From: Pseudomonadota bacterium
GTDB lineage: Bacteria > Pseudomonadota > Gammaproteobacteria > Burkholderiales > Burkholderiaceae_C
NCBI GenBank assembly: GCA_021846965.1
Contig: JAJZWA010000004.1
Coordinates: 52,665-116,664, forward strand
DNA length: 64,000 nt
Reading direction: 5' to 3'
Both the position numbers and the translations under genes were made by a program. Below the pieces are notes generated by a model, which saw nothing but the letters and a program-made list of their open reading frames with translations, did no database searches and was not told the DNA's origin. This document shows positions 47,452-57,479 of the stretch, in pieces (position 1 is the first letter of the stretch; each line of letters begins with the position of its first letter).

Positions 47452-49617
47452 ATGGGCGAGGCCGTGATCGAGCTGCGCGGGGTGACGCGGGTCTACGTGA
47501 CCGGCGACACCGAGGTGCGCGCGCTGGACGGAGTGGACCTGCGGGTCGAGCGCGGCGAGTTCGTCGCCATCATGGGCTCCTCCGGTTCCGGCAAGTCGAC
47601 CCTCATGCACCTGTGCGGCTGCCTGGATCGACCCAGCTCCGGCAGCTACCTGCTCGAGGGGCTCGACGTGGCGCGCCTGGACGAGCCGCGCCTGGCGCGC
47701 ATCCGCGGCGAGCGCATCGGCTTCGTGTTCCAGAGCTTCAACCTGCTGGCCCGTACCAGCGCCCTGGACAACGTGGCCCTGCCGCTGCTGTACGGAACGG
47801 CGGGACCCACGCGCCGCGCCGAGCGCATGCGCCGGGCGCGCGAATCCCTGGCCCGCCTCGGCCTGGGCGGGCGCGAGGCCAACACCCCCGGGCAACTCTC
47901 GGGCGGGCAGCAGCAGCGCGTGGCCATCGCGCGCGCCCTGATCAACCGCCCGGCCTTGCTGCTGGCCGACGAGCCCACCGGCAACCTGGACACGCGCACC
48001 TCCCACGAGATCATGCGCACCCTGCGCCAGCTGAACGTGGAGCAGGGCCTCACCGTGATCGTCGTCACCCACGAAAGCGACGTCGCCGCCTACGCCGGGC
48101 GGGTCCTCACCATGCGCGACGGGCGCATCGTCGATGACCGCCGCAACCCCGAGCCCAGCGAGGCCGCCGACTTCGGAGCGTCGCGAGCCGCGACCGCCAA
48201 CGGCGGGAACGGTGAGCCGGGCCCAGCCGGCGAGGCTGCCCAGCCCCGACCCTCCGCGCTGGCCGGCGCCGGCTTCGCCGGAATGATCGTCGCCGCGGCC
48301 GCGCAGGCCATCGCGCGCAACAAGATGCGCTCCGCGCTGACCATGCTCGGCGTGTTCATTGGCGTGGCGGCGCTGATCGTCATGGTGGCGGTGGGGCAGG
48401 GCGCGAACGCCGCCGTGCGCAAGCAGATCGAGAGCCTGGGCACCAACCTGCTGGTGGTCATGCCCGGCGCCACCACGCGCGCCGGCGTGCGTGCCGGCTT
48501 CGGCAGCGCCTCCACCCTGACCGAGGCCGATGCGCGCGCGCTGCGCCACGATGCTCCCGCGGTGGCACGCACCGCCTACATGATCCGGCAGGTGGGGCAG
48601 GTGCAGTACGCCGGCAACAACTGGAGCACCAGCATCCAGGGCGTCACCCCGGCCTACCTGTCCATGACCAACTGGCGCATCCAGCGCGGACGCGCGCTGG
48701 AGGAATCCGACCAGGACTCGGCGGCCATGGTCGCTGTGATCGGCCAGACCGTCGCGCGTGAACTCTTCGGCCCCTACGCCAACCCCATCGGCGCCAGCAT
48801 CCTGGTCAAGGGCTTCAGCGTGCGCGTGGTCGGGCTGCTGCAGTCCAAGGGCCAGACCCCCTACGGCCAGGACCAGGACGACCTGATCATGCTTCCCTTC
48901 AGCGCCGCGCAGCGCAAGGTGCTGGGAGTGGCAGCGCCCAGCCAGGCGCAGACCGTGGCCGTGACCGCGCTGGGCGCTGCCAGCGTGCCGGTGAACAACA
49001 CCGCGGCGGCTTTTCCCGCGCCGCCCAATCCCTTCAAGATCCCGCCGCGCCTGACCGGCTACGTCAACGTCATTTTCGTGCAGGCAGCCAGCCCCGAGCT
49101 GGTGGACGCCGCCATGCGTCAAGTCACCCAGACCCTGCGCCGCCGACACCACGTGGCCGCTGGAGACACCGCGGACTTCTCCGTGCGAAACCTCAGCCAG
49201 ATCGCCGAGACCGCACAGAGCTCCTCCGCGGTGATGGCCCTGCTGCTGGCGGTGGTGGCCTCGATCTCCCTGCTGGTGGGGGGCATCGGCATCATGAACA
49301 TCCTGCTCGTGTCGGTGACCGAGCGCACGCGCGAGATCGGCCTGCGCATGGCCATCGGTGCGCGGCGTCTGCATGTCCTGCTGCAGTTCCTCGCCGAGGC
49401 CACCTTCCTCAGCGCCACCGGAGGTCTGGTCGGCATCGCATGCGGGGTGGGGGTGTCCGCCGCGGTTTCGGCGCTGGCCCATTGGCCCACCCTGCTATCG
49501 CCGGCGGCCATGGCCGGCGGTTTCGGCTTCGCCGCGGCGGTGGGCGTGTTCTTCGGCTTCTACCCGGCGCGCAAGGCCTCGCGCCTGGACCCCATCGAGG
49601 CGCTGCGCTATGAATGA
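47452..49617 (+). CDS. macB: MacB-like ABC transporter (ATPase-permease fusion)
   Basis: MGSSGSGKSTLMHLCGCLDRPSSGSY; LSGGQQQRVAIARAL; C-terminal FtsX-like domain. Confidence 0.94.
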   Translation: MGEAVIELRGVTRVYVTGDTEVRALDGVDLRVERGEFVAIMGSSGSGKSTLMHLCGCLDRPSSGSYLLEGLDVARLDEPRLARIRGERIGFVFQSFNLLARTSALDNVALPLLYGTAGPTRRAERMRRARESLARLGLGGREANTPGQLSGGQQQRVAIARALINRPALLLADEPTGNLDTRTSHEIMRTLRQLNVEQGLTVIVVTHESDVAAYAGRVLTMRDGRIVDDRRNPEPSEAADFGASRAATANGGNGEPGPAGEAAQPRPSALAGAGFAGMIVAAAAQAIARNKMRSALTMLGVFIGVAALIVMVAVGQGANAAVRKQIESLGTNLLVVMPGATTRAGVRAGFGSASTLTEADARALRHDAPAVARTAYMIRQVGQVQYAGNNWSTSIQGVTPAYLSMTNWRIQRGRALEESDQDSAAMVAVIGQTVARELFGPYANPIGASILVKGFSVRVVGLLQSKGQTPYGQDQDDLIMLPFSAAQRKVLGVAAPSQAQTVAVTALGAASVPVNNTAAAFPAPPNPFKIPPRLTGYVNVIFVQAASPELVDAAMRQVTQTLRRRHHVAAGDTADFSVRNLSQIAETAQSSSAVMALLLAVVASISLLVGGIGIMNILLVSVTERTREIGLRMAIGARRLHVLLQFLAEATFLSATGGLVGIACGVGVSAAVSALAHWPTLLSPAAMAGGFGFAAAVGVFFGFYPARKASRLDPIEALRYE

Positions 49618-51046
49618 CAGGCTCCGACTGACCGGACCTTGCCTGCCGCGCGCAGCCGGCCTGCTGGCAGGCAGCCTGATGCTCGCCGCCTGCACCGTGG
49701 GCCCCGATTTCCACGCACCGCGCGCTCCGGTCGAGTCGGCCTACACCTACCACCCGGTCACCCTGGCCGCGCCCGGCGCGTCGGCCGCGGCTCAGCAACT
49801 GCGCGCCGACGCCGCCATGCCGGCGCGCTGGTGGCGTGCCTTTGGCAACCCGCGGCTCGATGCCACCGTCGAGCTGGCGCTGGCCGACAGCCCCACGCTG
49901 GGCCAGGCCGTCGCCGCGCTGGCGCAGGCGCGCGAGCAGGTGCTGGCCGCGCGCGGCGCGGCGCTGCCGCAGCTGGACCTGCAGGCCTCGGGCACGCGCG
50001 CCAGCCCCCAGGCGGGGGCCCCCGTGCTCGAACAGTACAGCGCCGGCCCCCTGGTGAGTTTCGCGCCCGACGTGTTCGGCGGCACGCGGCGTCTGGTCGA
50101 GCAGCGCGAGGCGCTGGCCGAGGTGCAGTCGGCCCAGCTCGAGGCCGTGCGCCTGAGCCTCAGCGCCCAGGTGGTCGCCCAGGCCATCACCGCCGCGTCG
50201 GCGCGCCAGCAGCTGCAGGCCCTGCGCGCGATCCTCGGCTCCGACCGCGACAACCTGCGCCTGGTCGAGCTGGCGCGCGCCGCGGGGCGCGCGTCCGGCG
50301 CCGACCTGGCCGCGGCGCAGGCCCAGCTCGCCGCCGACCAGACCCTCGAGCCCCCGCTGCGCCAGCAGCTGGCCACGGCGCAGGACGCGCTGGCCCTGCT
50401 GGTCGGGCGCGGCGCCGGCGCCTGGCAGGCGCCGAGCTTCGAGCTGGTCGATCTGCGGCTGCCCCGCGATCTGGCCATGGTGGTGCCCTCGCAACTCCTG
50501 CGCCAGCGCCCGGACATCCGCGCCGCCGAGGCCCAGTTGCACGCGGCCAGCGCCGCCATCGGCGTGGCCGAGGCCGAGCTGTTTCCCCGCATCGCGCTGG
50601 ACGCCAGCTGGAGCGCGCAATCGGCCAGCCTGGGCACGCTGTTGTCGGGCGGCCAGGCCTGGGGCTTGTCGGCGGCGCTGGGAGCGCCGCTGTGGCATGG
50701 CGGCACCCTGCGCGCCCAGCGCCGCGCCGCGCAGCAGGCGTACGAAGGACAGTTGCAGCAGTACCGGCAGACCGTGCTGCAGGCCTTCGCGCAGGTCGCC
50801 GACGTGCTGCAGGCCCTGCAACACGACGCGCAGGCCGTGCAGGCCCAGCAGCAGGCGCTGGCCAGCGCCGCCGAATCGCTGCGCATGGCGCGCGACGCCT
50901 ACGAGGCCGGAGCCGGCAGCCTGCTGCAGGTGCTGTCGGCCCAGCGCGGATACGCGCAGGCGGGCATCGGCGAGGCGCAGGCCCGGGCGCGCCAGCTGGC
51001 CGACAGCGCCCAGTGGTTCAGCGCCATGGGCGCGGTGCCGCGTTGA
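49610..51046 (+). CDS. NodT/TolC-family outer membrane efflux lipoprotein
   Basis: Lipobox LAACTVGPDF; VPSQLLRQRPDIRAAEAQLHAASAAIGVAEAELFPRIAL. Confidence 0.95.
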   Translation: MNDRLRLTGPCLPRAAGLLAGSLMLAACTVGPDFHAPRAPVESAYTYHPVTLAAPGASAAAQQLRADAAMPARWWRAFGNPRLDATVELALADSPTLGQAVAALAQAREQVLAARGAALPQLDLQASGTRASPQAGAPVLEQYSAGPLVSFAPDVFGGTRRLVEQREALAEVQSAQLEAVRLSLSAQVVAQAITAASARQQLQALRAILGSDRDNLRLVELARAAGRASGADLAAAQAQLAADQTLEPPLRQQLATAQDALALLVGRGAGAWQAPSFELVDLRLPRDLAMVVPSQLLRQRPDIRAAEAQLHAASAAIGVAEAELFPRIALDASWSAQSASLGTLLSGGQAWGLSAALGAPLWHGGTLRAQRRAAQQAYEGQLQQYRQTVLQAFAQVADVLQALQHDAQAVQAQQQALASAAESLRMARDAYEAGAGSLLQVLSAQRGYAQAGIGEAQARARQLADSAQWFSAMGAVPR

Positions 51047-51229
51047 GGCGGTCGGATCGGCGCCGGCCTCCCCCGCGAGGCCTCGAAGTTGTTTCAAATT
51101 AAGAAAAAGTGCTCGAATACCGGACATTTTTTGAAATTGCGATCTGCGAATGGCTCCTTGTCCCCTTATGCTTTTCCTTGGTCCGCGGGTGTCGCCCACA
51201 CCCGCCATCGAAAACATTCTTCCCGGGAC

Positions 51230-52330
51230 ATGAACCAGACGGTGGACATTGCCGCACAAGTCGAGGACGCAGCGAGCGCGCGTCTGTACATGCAGCGCGT
51301 GAACGATGGTCTGGCTGCGGTCGAGCGCATGCGCGGCAAGGTGGCACAACTGGTGCTGGCGCAGAACCTGGACGCCTCCTGGCTGGAGCGCATCGGCCTG
51401 GCCGTCGACGACCTGTTGGAGCTGGCCCGTGAGCACCCGGATCTGACCCTGTACTTCCTGCTCAACGAGAAGGTCAACAACCCGGCCCAGTACAGCGCGC
51501 TGCATTCGGTGTGTTGCGCGATGATGGTCGTGCTGGGCGCCGCCTGGCTGGGATGGACCGAGTCCGAGCTGCGCGGTGTCACCGGCGCGGCCCTGACCAT
51601 GAACCTGGCCATGGGCGAGCTGCAGGACCAGTTGGCGCGCCAGATCGAGCCGCCCAGCATGCGCCAGCGCGAGGTCATCCGCCACCACGCCGAGCGCGGC
51701 GCGGATGCGCTGGAGAAGGCCGGCGTCACCGACCCCTTGTGGCTGCAGGCGGTGCGCGAGCACCACACCGTGCACGCCGACGGCGATGCCCACAGCATGG
51801 AGCCGGGGCAGCGCGCCGCTGAATTGCTGCGCCGGGTGGATGTGTACGCCGCCAAGCTGAGCACCCGGCGCACGCGCCAGGCGCTGACCCCGGCGCTGGC
51901 GGCGCGCGGCGCGCTGCTGGGGCCGGCCGACCATCCCGACGCCATGGGCGCGACCCTGCTGCGCGTGCTGGGCCTGTACCCTCCGGGCACCTATGTCGAG
52001 CTGGCCGATGGAGAGCTCGGCGTGGTGATCGAGCGCGGCAACCGCGCGCATACGCCGCTGGTGGCCAGCCTGCGCAGGGGCGACGGCCGCGTACTGCTGG
52101 TGCCCCAGGCACGCGACTGCTCGCTGCGGGCCCACGCCGTGCGACGCGGCGTGGATGCCGCCGCCGTGCACGTGCGCCCCGGACACCAGCAGGTGTTGAA
52201 GGCCCGGTTGCAGCTGGGGCTTCCCGCCGCGCTCCTCCCCTCCGCCGCGGCCGACTCCGCCGGCGCCACCGACGACGCGCAGCTCACGGACGAGGCCCCG
52301 GCCCGGACCCCGACGGACTCCACGACGTAG
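51230..52330 (+). CDS. HD-GYP-like protein with degenerate catalytic motifs
   Basis: HSVCCAMMVVLGAAWLGWTESELRGVTGAALTMNLAMGELQDQ...REVIRHHAERGADALEKAGVTDPLWLQAVREHH layout of HD-GYP without canonical HD or GYP. Confidence 0.7.
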   Translation: MNQTVDIAAQVEDAASARLYMQRVNDGLAAVERMRGKVAQLVLAQNLDASWLERIGLAVDDLLELAREHPDLTLYFLLNEKVNNPAQYSALHSVCCAMMVVLGAAWLGWTESELRGVTGAALTMNLAMGELQDQLARQIEPPSMRQREVIRHHAERGADALEKAGVTDPLWLQAVREHHTVHADGDAHSMEPGQRAAELLRRVDVYAAKLSTRRTRQALTPALAARGALLGPADHPDAMGATLLRVLGLYPPGTYVELADGELGVVIERGNRAHTPLVASLRRGDGRVLLVPQARDCSLRAHAVRRGVDAAAVHVRPGHQQVLKARLQLGLPAALLPSAAADSAGATDDAQLTDEAPARTPTDSTT

Positions 52331-52409
52331 CCGGTCGCCCGCGGCTGCCGCCGGCGCCTGCGCGAGGCGGCTTCGCTAACATGCCGCGCCGACATTCCAG
52401 GAGACGCCG

Positions 52410-53522
52410 TTGAACCACCAGGAACCCTCCGCCGCGGCCGCGGCGCCCGTGCTGGTCGAGCGCCACGGGCGCGTCGGACTGCTCACCCTCAACCGGCCGC
52501 AGGCGCTGAATGCGCTGGACCTGCAGGCCGTGCGCTGTCTCACCCAGGCGCTGCGCGACTGGGCGGCCGATCCCGAGGTGATCGGCGTGGTGCTGCGCGG
52601 GGCCACCCGCGAGGGCCGTCCGGTCGCGCTGTGCGCCGGAGGCGACATCAAGTTCTTCCATCGCGCCGGGCTGGCCGGCGACCCCGATCTGGATGCGTTT
52701 TTCACCGAGGAATACACCCTCAACCACCTGATCCACCGCTATCCCAAGCCCTACGTGGCCCTGATGGATGGCGTGGTCATGGGCGGTGGCATGGGCATCA
52801 GCCAGGGAGCCGCGCTGCGCGTGCTCACCGAGCGTTCGGTGCTGGCCATGCCCGAGACCAACATCGGCCTGTTTCCCGACGTGGGCGGCGGCTGGTTCCT
52901 GGCGCGCTGCCCCGGGCGACTGGGCGAGTACCTGGCCCTCAGCGGCCACGGCCTGCACGCTCCCGACGCCATCGCCTGCGGGCTGGGCGACCGGCTGGTC
53001 GATTCCGCGGAGCTGGGCGGCCTGTGCGAGCAACTGCTGCGCGCGCGCGAGCCGGACGAACTGCGCGACATCGTCGACCGCGCCGCGCGCACGCCGTCGC
53101 CCTCGCCGCTGCTGGAGCAGCGCGAGTCCATCGACCGCCACTTCGCGCAACCCGACCTGCCCGCGGTGCTGGCCTCGCTCGAGGCCGACCCCGCCGCCTT
53201 CGCGCAAGCTGCCCTGGAGCAGTTGCGCCAGCGTTCGCCCCTGATGATGGCGGTGTCGCTGGAGCTGGTGCGCCGCGCGCGCAACATGGCGCTGGCCGAG
53301 GAACTGCGCATGGAGCGCGACCTGATGTACCACTGCTTCCACCCGACCGGCGGCGGGCATGGCGATGCCATCGAGGGCATCCGCGCGCTGGCCATCGACA
53401 AGGATCGCCGGCCCCGCTGGAACCCGCCGACCGTCGGGCAGGTCGACCCGCGTACCGTGCAGGACTTTTTCCGCAGCCCCTGGACCCCCGAGACCCACCC
53501 GCTGGCGGGGCTGCGGGACTGA
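52410..53522 (+). CDS. Enoyl-CoA hydratase/isomerase family; 3-hydroxyisobutyryl-CoA hydrolase-like
   Basis: VGLLTLNRPQALNALDLQAV; LCAGGDIKFFH; VMGGGMGISQGAALRVLTERSVLAMPETNIGLFPDVGGGWFL; TTG start. Confidence 0.92.
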   Translation: MNHQEPSAAAAAPVLVERHGRVGLLTLNRPQALNALDLQAVRCLTQALRDWAADPEVIGVVLRGATREGRPVALCAGGDIKFFHRAGLAGDPDLDAFFTEEYTLNHLIHRYPKPYVALMDGVVMGGGMGISQGAALRVLTERSVLAMPETNIGLFPDVGGGWFLARCPGRLGEYLALSGHGLHAPDAIACGLGDRLVDSAELGGLCEQLLRAREPDELRDIVDRAARTPSPSPLLEQRESIDRHFAQPDLPAVLASLEADPAAFAQAALEQLRQRSPLMMAVSLELVRRARNMALAEELRMERDLMYHCFHPTGGGHGDAIEGIRALAIDKDRRPRWNPPTVGQVDPRTVQDFFRSPWTPETHPLAGLRD

Positions 53523-53553
53523 GCCGCCGCGCGCGCGCCCCGGAACCGCGCGC

Positions 53554-54462
53554 TCAGGCCGGCGCGCGCCGGCGCATGACCAGATGCAGGCCGGCGGCGG
53601 CCAGGGCCATTCCCAGCCAGGCCAGCGGCGCCACGCGCTCGCCCAGCGCGGCCCAGGCGATCAGGGCCGTGGCCGGAGGCACCAGGAAGAACAGCGCCGA
53701 CACGCGCGAGGCCTCGCCGTGGCGGATCATCGCCAGCAGCAGGGTGATGCCCACGATGGAGTTGGCCACCACCAGGTAGGCCAGGGACAGCAGCATCTGC
53801 GGCGCCCATTGCAGGCGCATGGGCTCCAGGGACCAGGCCAGCGGCGCCACCACGGCCAGGCCGACCGTGTACTGGATCAGGTTCGCCGCCAGCGGGTGGG
53901 TGGGGCTGCCGAAGCGCTTTTCCCACAAGGTGGCCGCGGTCAGGGCCAGCAAGGCGCTCAGCGCGAACACCAGGGCCAGCGGCGAGGCCACGTGGATGCC
54001 CGAGCGCGACACGATCACCAGCATCGCGCCGCACACCCCCAGCGCCAGTCCCAGCCAGCGCATGCGATCCACGCGCTCGCCGGCGATGGCCGGGGCCAGC
54101 AGCCCGATGAGCAGGGGTTGCTGCGAGGTGATCAGTGCCAGCGCGCCGGCCGACATGCCGTGCTTCAGGCTCAGGTAGGTGGAGCAGAAATAGCCCGCCT
54201 GCAGCAACAGGCCGATCATGGCCAGGTGCCCCCACTGGCGCGCGCCGCGCGGAAAGCGCGGGCGCATCCAGGCGCAGGCCACGGCGAGCAGCGCCACCAC
54301 GCAGGCATAGCGCAGGGCCAGGAAGGTCAGCGGATCCGCATAGCGCAGGCCCAGCGCCAGGAACACGAAACCGCTGGACCACAGCAGCAGGAACAGGGCG
54401 GGAGCGACGCGCAGCCAGGGCGGGGCGGCACTGACCGGGAAGGTGGTGCGAGGTGCGGACAT
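53554..54462 (-). CDS. EamA/DMT family transporter
   Basis: PALFLLLWSSGFVFLALGLRYADPLTFLALRYACV; ten-TM-like. Confidence 0.92.
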   Translation of the reverse strand: MSAPRTTFPVSAAPPWLRVAPALFLLLWSSGFVFLALGLRYADPLTFLALRYACVVALLAVACAWMRPRFPRGARQWGHLAMIGLLLQAGYFCSTYLSLKHGMSAGALALITSQQPLLIGLLAPAIAGERVDRMRWLGLALGVCGAMLVIVSRSGIHVASPLALVFALSALLALTAATLWEKRFGSPTHPLAANLIQYTVGLAVVAPLAWSLEPMRLQWAPQMLLSLAYLVVANSIVGITLLLAMIRHGEASRVSALFFLVPPATALIAWAALGERVAPLAWLGMALAAAGLHLVMRRRAPA

Positions 54463-54635
54463 GGCGGGCATCCTAGGGCCTGTACCTCCTGTCATGAATG
54501 GTTACGCATTCGCCTGCGATCCGCTTGTCAGGAAAGCCCGCGCCCCGCCGACCAAGCCGGCGTGGAGCGCATTCGATCCACGTCGATTCACTTCCGTCCA
54601 CCCTTGCACACCATCAGCTAGAGGAGTCTGAAATC

Positions 54636-54965
54636 ATGAACAAGCGCCAACTCGTCCAAGCCGCCGCCGCCGCTTCGCTGCTCGCCCTCGGATCCCTGGG
54701 GGCCGTCAGCGCCGCGCATGCCGACACGCTGGGCAAATGCTTCGGCGTGGCCACCGCCGGCCACAATGACTGCGCCGGCCTGTCGGGCCTGCACTCGTGC
54801 AAGGGCACCGCCAACATGAACTACAACCCGGGCGACTTCGTGGTCGAGCCCTCCGGCACCTGCGCCAAGATGGGGGGGCTGGACATGACCCAGGCCAAGG
54901 CCGTGCTCGCCTCCCCGGCGAAGACCAAGGCCTTCGAGGCGAAGATGGCCAAGCGCATGATGTGA
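54636..54965 (+). CDS. BufA1-type bufferin precursor (DUF2282)
   Basis: Signal peptide; four Cys: LGKCFGVATAGHNDCAGLSGLHSCKGTANMNYNPGDFVVEPSGTCAKMGG. Confidence 0.92.
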   Translation: MNKRQLVQAAAAASLLALGSLGAVSAAHADTLGKCFGVATAGHNDCAGLSGLHSCKGTANMNYNPGDFVVEPSGTCAKMGGLDMTQAKAVLASPAKTKAFEAKMAKRMM

Positions 54966-54997
54966 GCCCGGGGCGGATACGGACTTCGGAGCCCGGG

Positions 54998-55888
54998 ATG
55001 CCCATGCCAGACAGTCTGCCGGCCACGGCGGCCGGCATCGGACTGCGCCATGCGCACTATGCGCAGGTGGCGCGCGAGCGCCCCGCGCTGGGCTTCCTGG
55101 AAGTGCATTCGGAGAACTTCTTCTGCCCCGACGATGCGCCCGCGCAGGTGCTTCGGCACATGCGCGGCCTGTACCCGCTGAGCCTGCATGGCGTGGGCCT
55201 CGCGCTGGGCTCGGCCTGCGGCGTGGATGCCGGACATCTGGAGCGCCTGGCCGCGCTGGTCGAGCGCATCGAGCCCGCACGGGTGTCCGACCACGCCTGC
55301 TTCGCCCGCGCGCCCCTGGGCGCGCGCGGCGTGGCGCATGGGAATGACCTGCTGCCCCTGGCGTTCACGCGCGCGCAGTTGCGCCTGCTCGAATCCAATG
55401 TGCAACAGGTGCAGGAACGCCTGCGGCGTCCGATCCTGCTGGAGAACCTGAGCAGCTACATCGAGTTCCGGGACTGCGAGATGCCGGAGCCCGAGTTTTT
55501 CGCCGAACTCGCGCGACGCAGCGGCTGCGGCCTGCTGCTGGACGTGAACAACCTGATGGTCAATGCGCGCAACCGTGGCGCCGATTCGCCCTTGCACGAG
55601 GTGTGTTCCTGGCTGGACGCACTCGTTCGCGCCGGTGCCGGTGCCAGCGTGGGCGAGATGCATCTGGCCGGCCACAGCGTGCAGCAGGGCCTGGTGATCG
55701 ACGATCACGGCAGCGCCGTTTCCCCCGACGTGTGGAGCGCCTACGCCCATGCGCTGCGCCTGCTGGGCCCGGTGCCCACGCTGATCGAGTGGGACACCGC
55801 GATCCCCGAACTGCAGGTGCTGCTCGACGAGGCGACCCAGGCCCGCGAACTGCTGGCCCAGGCCGCGTCGCGCGACCCCGGAGCCTGA
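54998..55888 (+). CDS. MNIO family (DUF692) BufB-type modification enzyme
   Basis: GIGLRHAHYAQV; LGFLEVHSENFFC; LSLHGVGLALGS; VSDHACFAR; LLENLSSYIEF; LLLDVNNLMVNARN; GEMHLAGHSV. Confidence 0.96.
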   Translation: MPMPDSLPATAAGIGLRHAHYAQVARERPALGFLEVHSENFFCPDDAPAQVLRHMRGLYPLSLHGVGLALGSACGVDAGHLERLAALVERIEPARVSDHACFARAPLGARGVAHGNDLLPLAFTRAQLRLLESNVQQVQERLRRPILLENLSSYIEFRDCEMPEPEFFAELARRSGCGLLLDVNNLMVNARNRGADSPLHEVCSWLDALVRAGAGASVGEMHLAGHSVQQGLVIDDHGSAVSPDVWSAYAHALRLLGPVPTLIEWDTAIPELQVLLDEATQARELLAQAASRDPGA

Positions 55889-55890
55889 GC

Positions 55891-56793
55891 ATGCAAGATC
55901 CCGCGCAGTCAGCGCGCCGCGAGCGCGACGCAGCCCTTGCCGAGACCGCCTCGGCAGCCGGCGCTTGCGATACCGATTCCCCGAGCCTGCAGCTCGAGAT
56001 GCAGCGAGAAATGCAGCGAGAAATGCAGCGTCAGACCGCGCTGTTGCGCGCCTTGTTCGATCCGCGTCCGACGTGCCCGCCCGCCGCGGCGCTGGGCGTG
56101 GACACCACCCGGCTGGACTGGCAGGCCGGGCTCGACGCCATGCGCGGCAACGCCCGCTCGCATGCCGAGCGGGCGCTGCTGGCCCAGTTCCCCACGCTGC
56201 TGGCCATGCTGGGTGAGGCGCCCATGCGTGCGCTGTGCGTCGCCTACTGGCGCGCCCGTCCGCCGCGGGTCGGAGACCTGGCCGGCGTCGGCGCCGAATT
56301 TCCCGATTACGTGGGACGCCTGAGGCGACTGCGCGCGTGGCCCTGGCTGCGCGACAGCGCGCGCCTGGACTGGGCGCTGTGGCAATTGCAGTACGCAAGC
56401 GCACCGCGCCTGGATGCGCGGCACCTGCAGGCCCTGGCCACGCATGATCCCGCCCGGCTGCGCCTGCGCCTGGCCGAGGGCGTCGCGCTGCTGGATGCGC
56501 GCTGGCCTGTGGTCAGCCTGTGGCAACTTCATCGCGGCGCGGAGCCGGACTCCGCTCGCCTGCGCGAGGCGCTGGGCGAAGGCCCGCAATGCGCATGGGC
56601 CTGGCGCGGTGCCGAGGGCACGCGGTGCGAGCCCCTGGGTGGTGCCGGGCGGCGCTGGCTGCGCGCGCTGCAACGCGGCGCCAGCGTGGCCGCGGCCCTG
56701 CGCAGCGCCGGCCCCGGCTGGGACTTCGCGGCCTGGCTGCAGCGCGCCGTGCGCGAAGGCTGGCTTGACGGCATCGAGCCCTGCATCGCCTGA
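55891..56793 (+). CDS. DUF2063 BufC-type partner protein
   Basis: Position after bufB; GNARSHAERALLAQFPTLLAMLGEAPMRALCVAYWRARPPRVGDLAGVGAEFPDYVGR. Confidence 0.88.
   Translation: MQDPAQSARRERDAALAETASAAGACDTDSPSLQLEMQREMQREMQRQTALLRALFDPRPTCPPAAALGVDTTRLDWQAGLDAMRGNARSHAERALLAQFPTLLAMLGEAPMRALCVAYWRARPPRVGDLAGVGAEFPDYVGRLRRLRAWPWLRDSARLDWALWQLQYASAPRLDARHLQALATHDPARLRLRLAEGVALLDARWPVVSLWQLHRGAEPDSARLREALGEGPQCAWAWRGAEGTRCEPLGGAGRRWLRALQRGASVAAALRSAGPGWDFAAWLQRAVREGWLDGIEPCIA
55999..56034 (+). repeat. 12-nt tandem repeat (ATGCAGCGAGAA x2 plus ATGCAGCGTCAG) inside the bufC-like gene
   Basis: Read directly; encodes MQRE-MQRE-MQRQ. Confidence 0.9.
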
Positions 56794-56849
56794 ACCGGAC
56801 ACCCCGCGGCCCGGGCCATCCACGGCCCGGGCCCGAGGTGGTTGCGGAC

Positions 56850-57341
56850 CTAGGTCCGAGTCGCGTCGCGGCGCGAGGCCAGCCAGGCGTCCACCGACCA
56901 GCTTCCCGGACCCCACAGCGCCACCGAGGCGATCAGCGAGCCCCAGATGTAGTGCAGTTCGATGGCCGCCGGCTGCAGCGCGTACATGTACGACAACAGC
57001 GCCACCGCGTTGACCACGAACAGTCCGGTGGCGGCGAATCGCCCGCCCAGGCCCAGCGCCACGAAAGGCGGCAGCAGCAGTTCACCCGCGCTGCCCACCA
57101 GCGCCGCGATCAGCGGTGGCAGCAGCAGCACGTGGAATTCGTTCTGGTACAGCCAGACCGTTCCCTGCCAGTTGTACAGGGTCTCCAGCCCAGAATGGAA
57201 AAACACATAGGACACGTACAGGCGCGCTGCCAGCAGCGCCGGGGCGCGCAGCGCGTCCAGCACACGGCTGGCCAGGCGCCAGGCATGCAAGGGCAGGCGC
57301 AACAAAGCGAAGGGTCTCTTGTCGGACACGGTAGCGGACAT
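56850..57341 (-). CDS. DoxX-family membrane protein
   Basis: LLAARLYVSYVFFHSGLETLYNWQGTVWLYQNEFHVLLLPPLIAALVGSAGELLLPPFVALGLGGR. Confidence 0.9.
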   Translation of the reverse strand: MSATVSDKRPFALLRLPLHAWRLASRVLDALRAPALLAARLYVSYVFFHSGLETLYNWQGTVWLYQNEFHVLLLPPLIAALVGSAGELLLPPFVALGLGGRFAATGLFVVNAVALLSYMYALQPAAIELHYIWGSLIASVALWGPGSWSVDAWLASRRDATRT

Positions 57342-57479
57342 CGGGGTCTCCTCGGGGGTGGGCGCGGCACCATGCCGCGATGCCGGTTTGGTCGAGCGGC
57401 GAGCCGCTTCCTGACAGCCCCCATCGCCGATCCCGGCGAGCTGTGAAAGAATCCGGGCAGCCGCGCCCGCCCACCGACC

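Noticed and set aside
47314-49482. 722-aa minus-strand ORF opposite macB
   Set aside because: His/Gly/Gln-rich antisense translation without recognisable domains.
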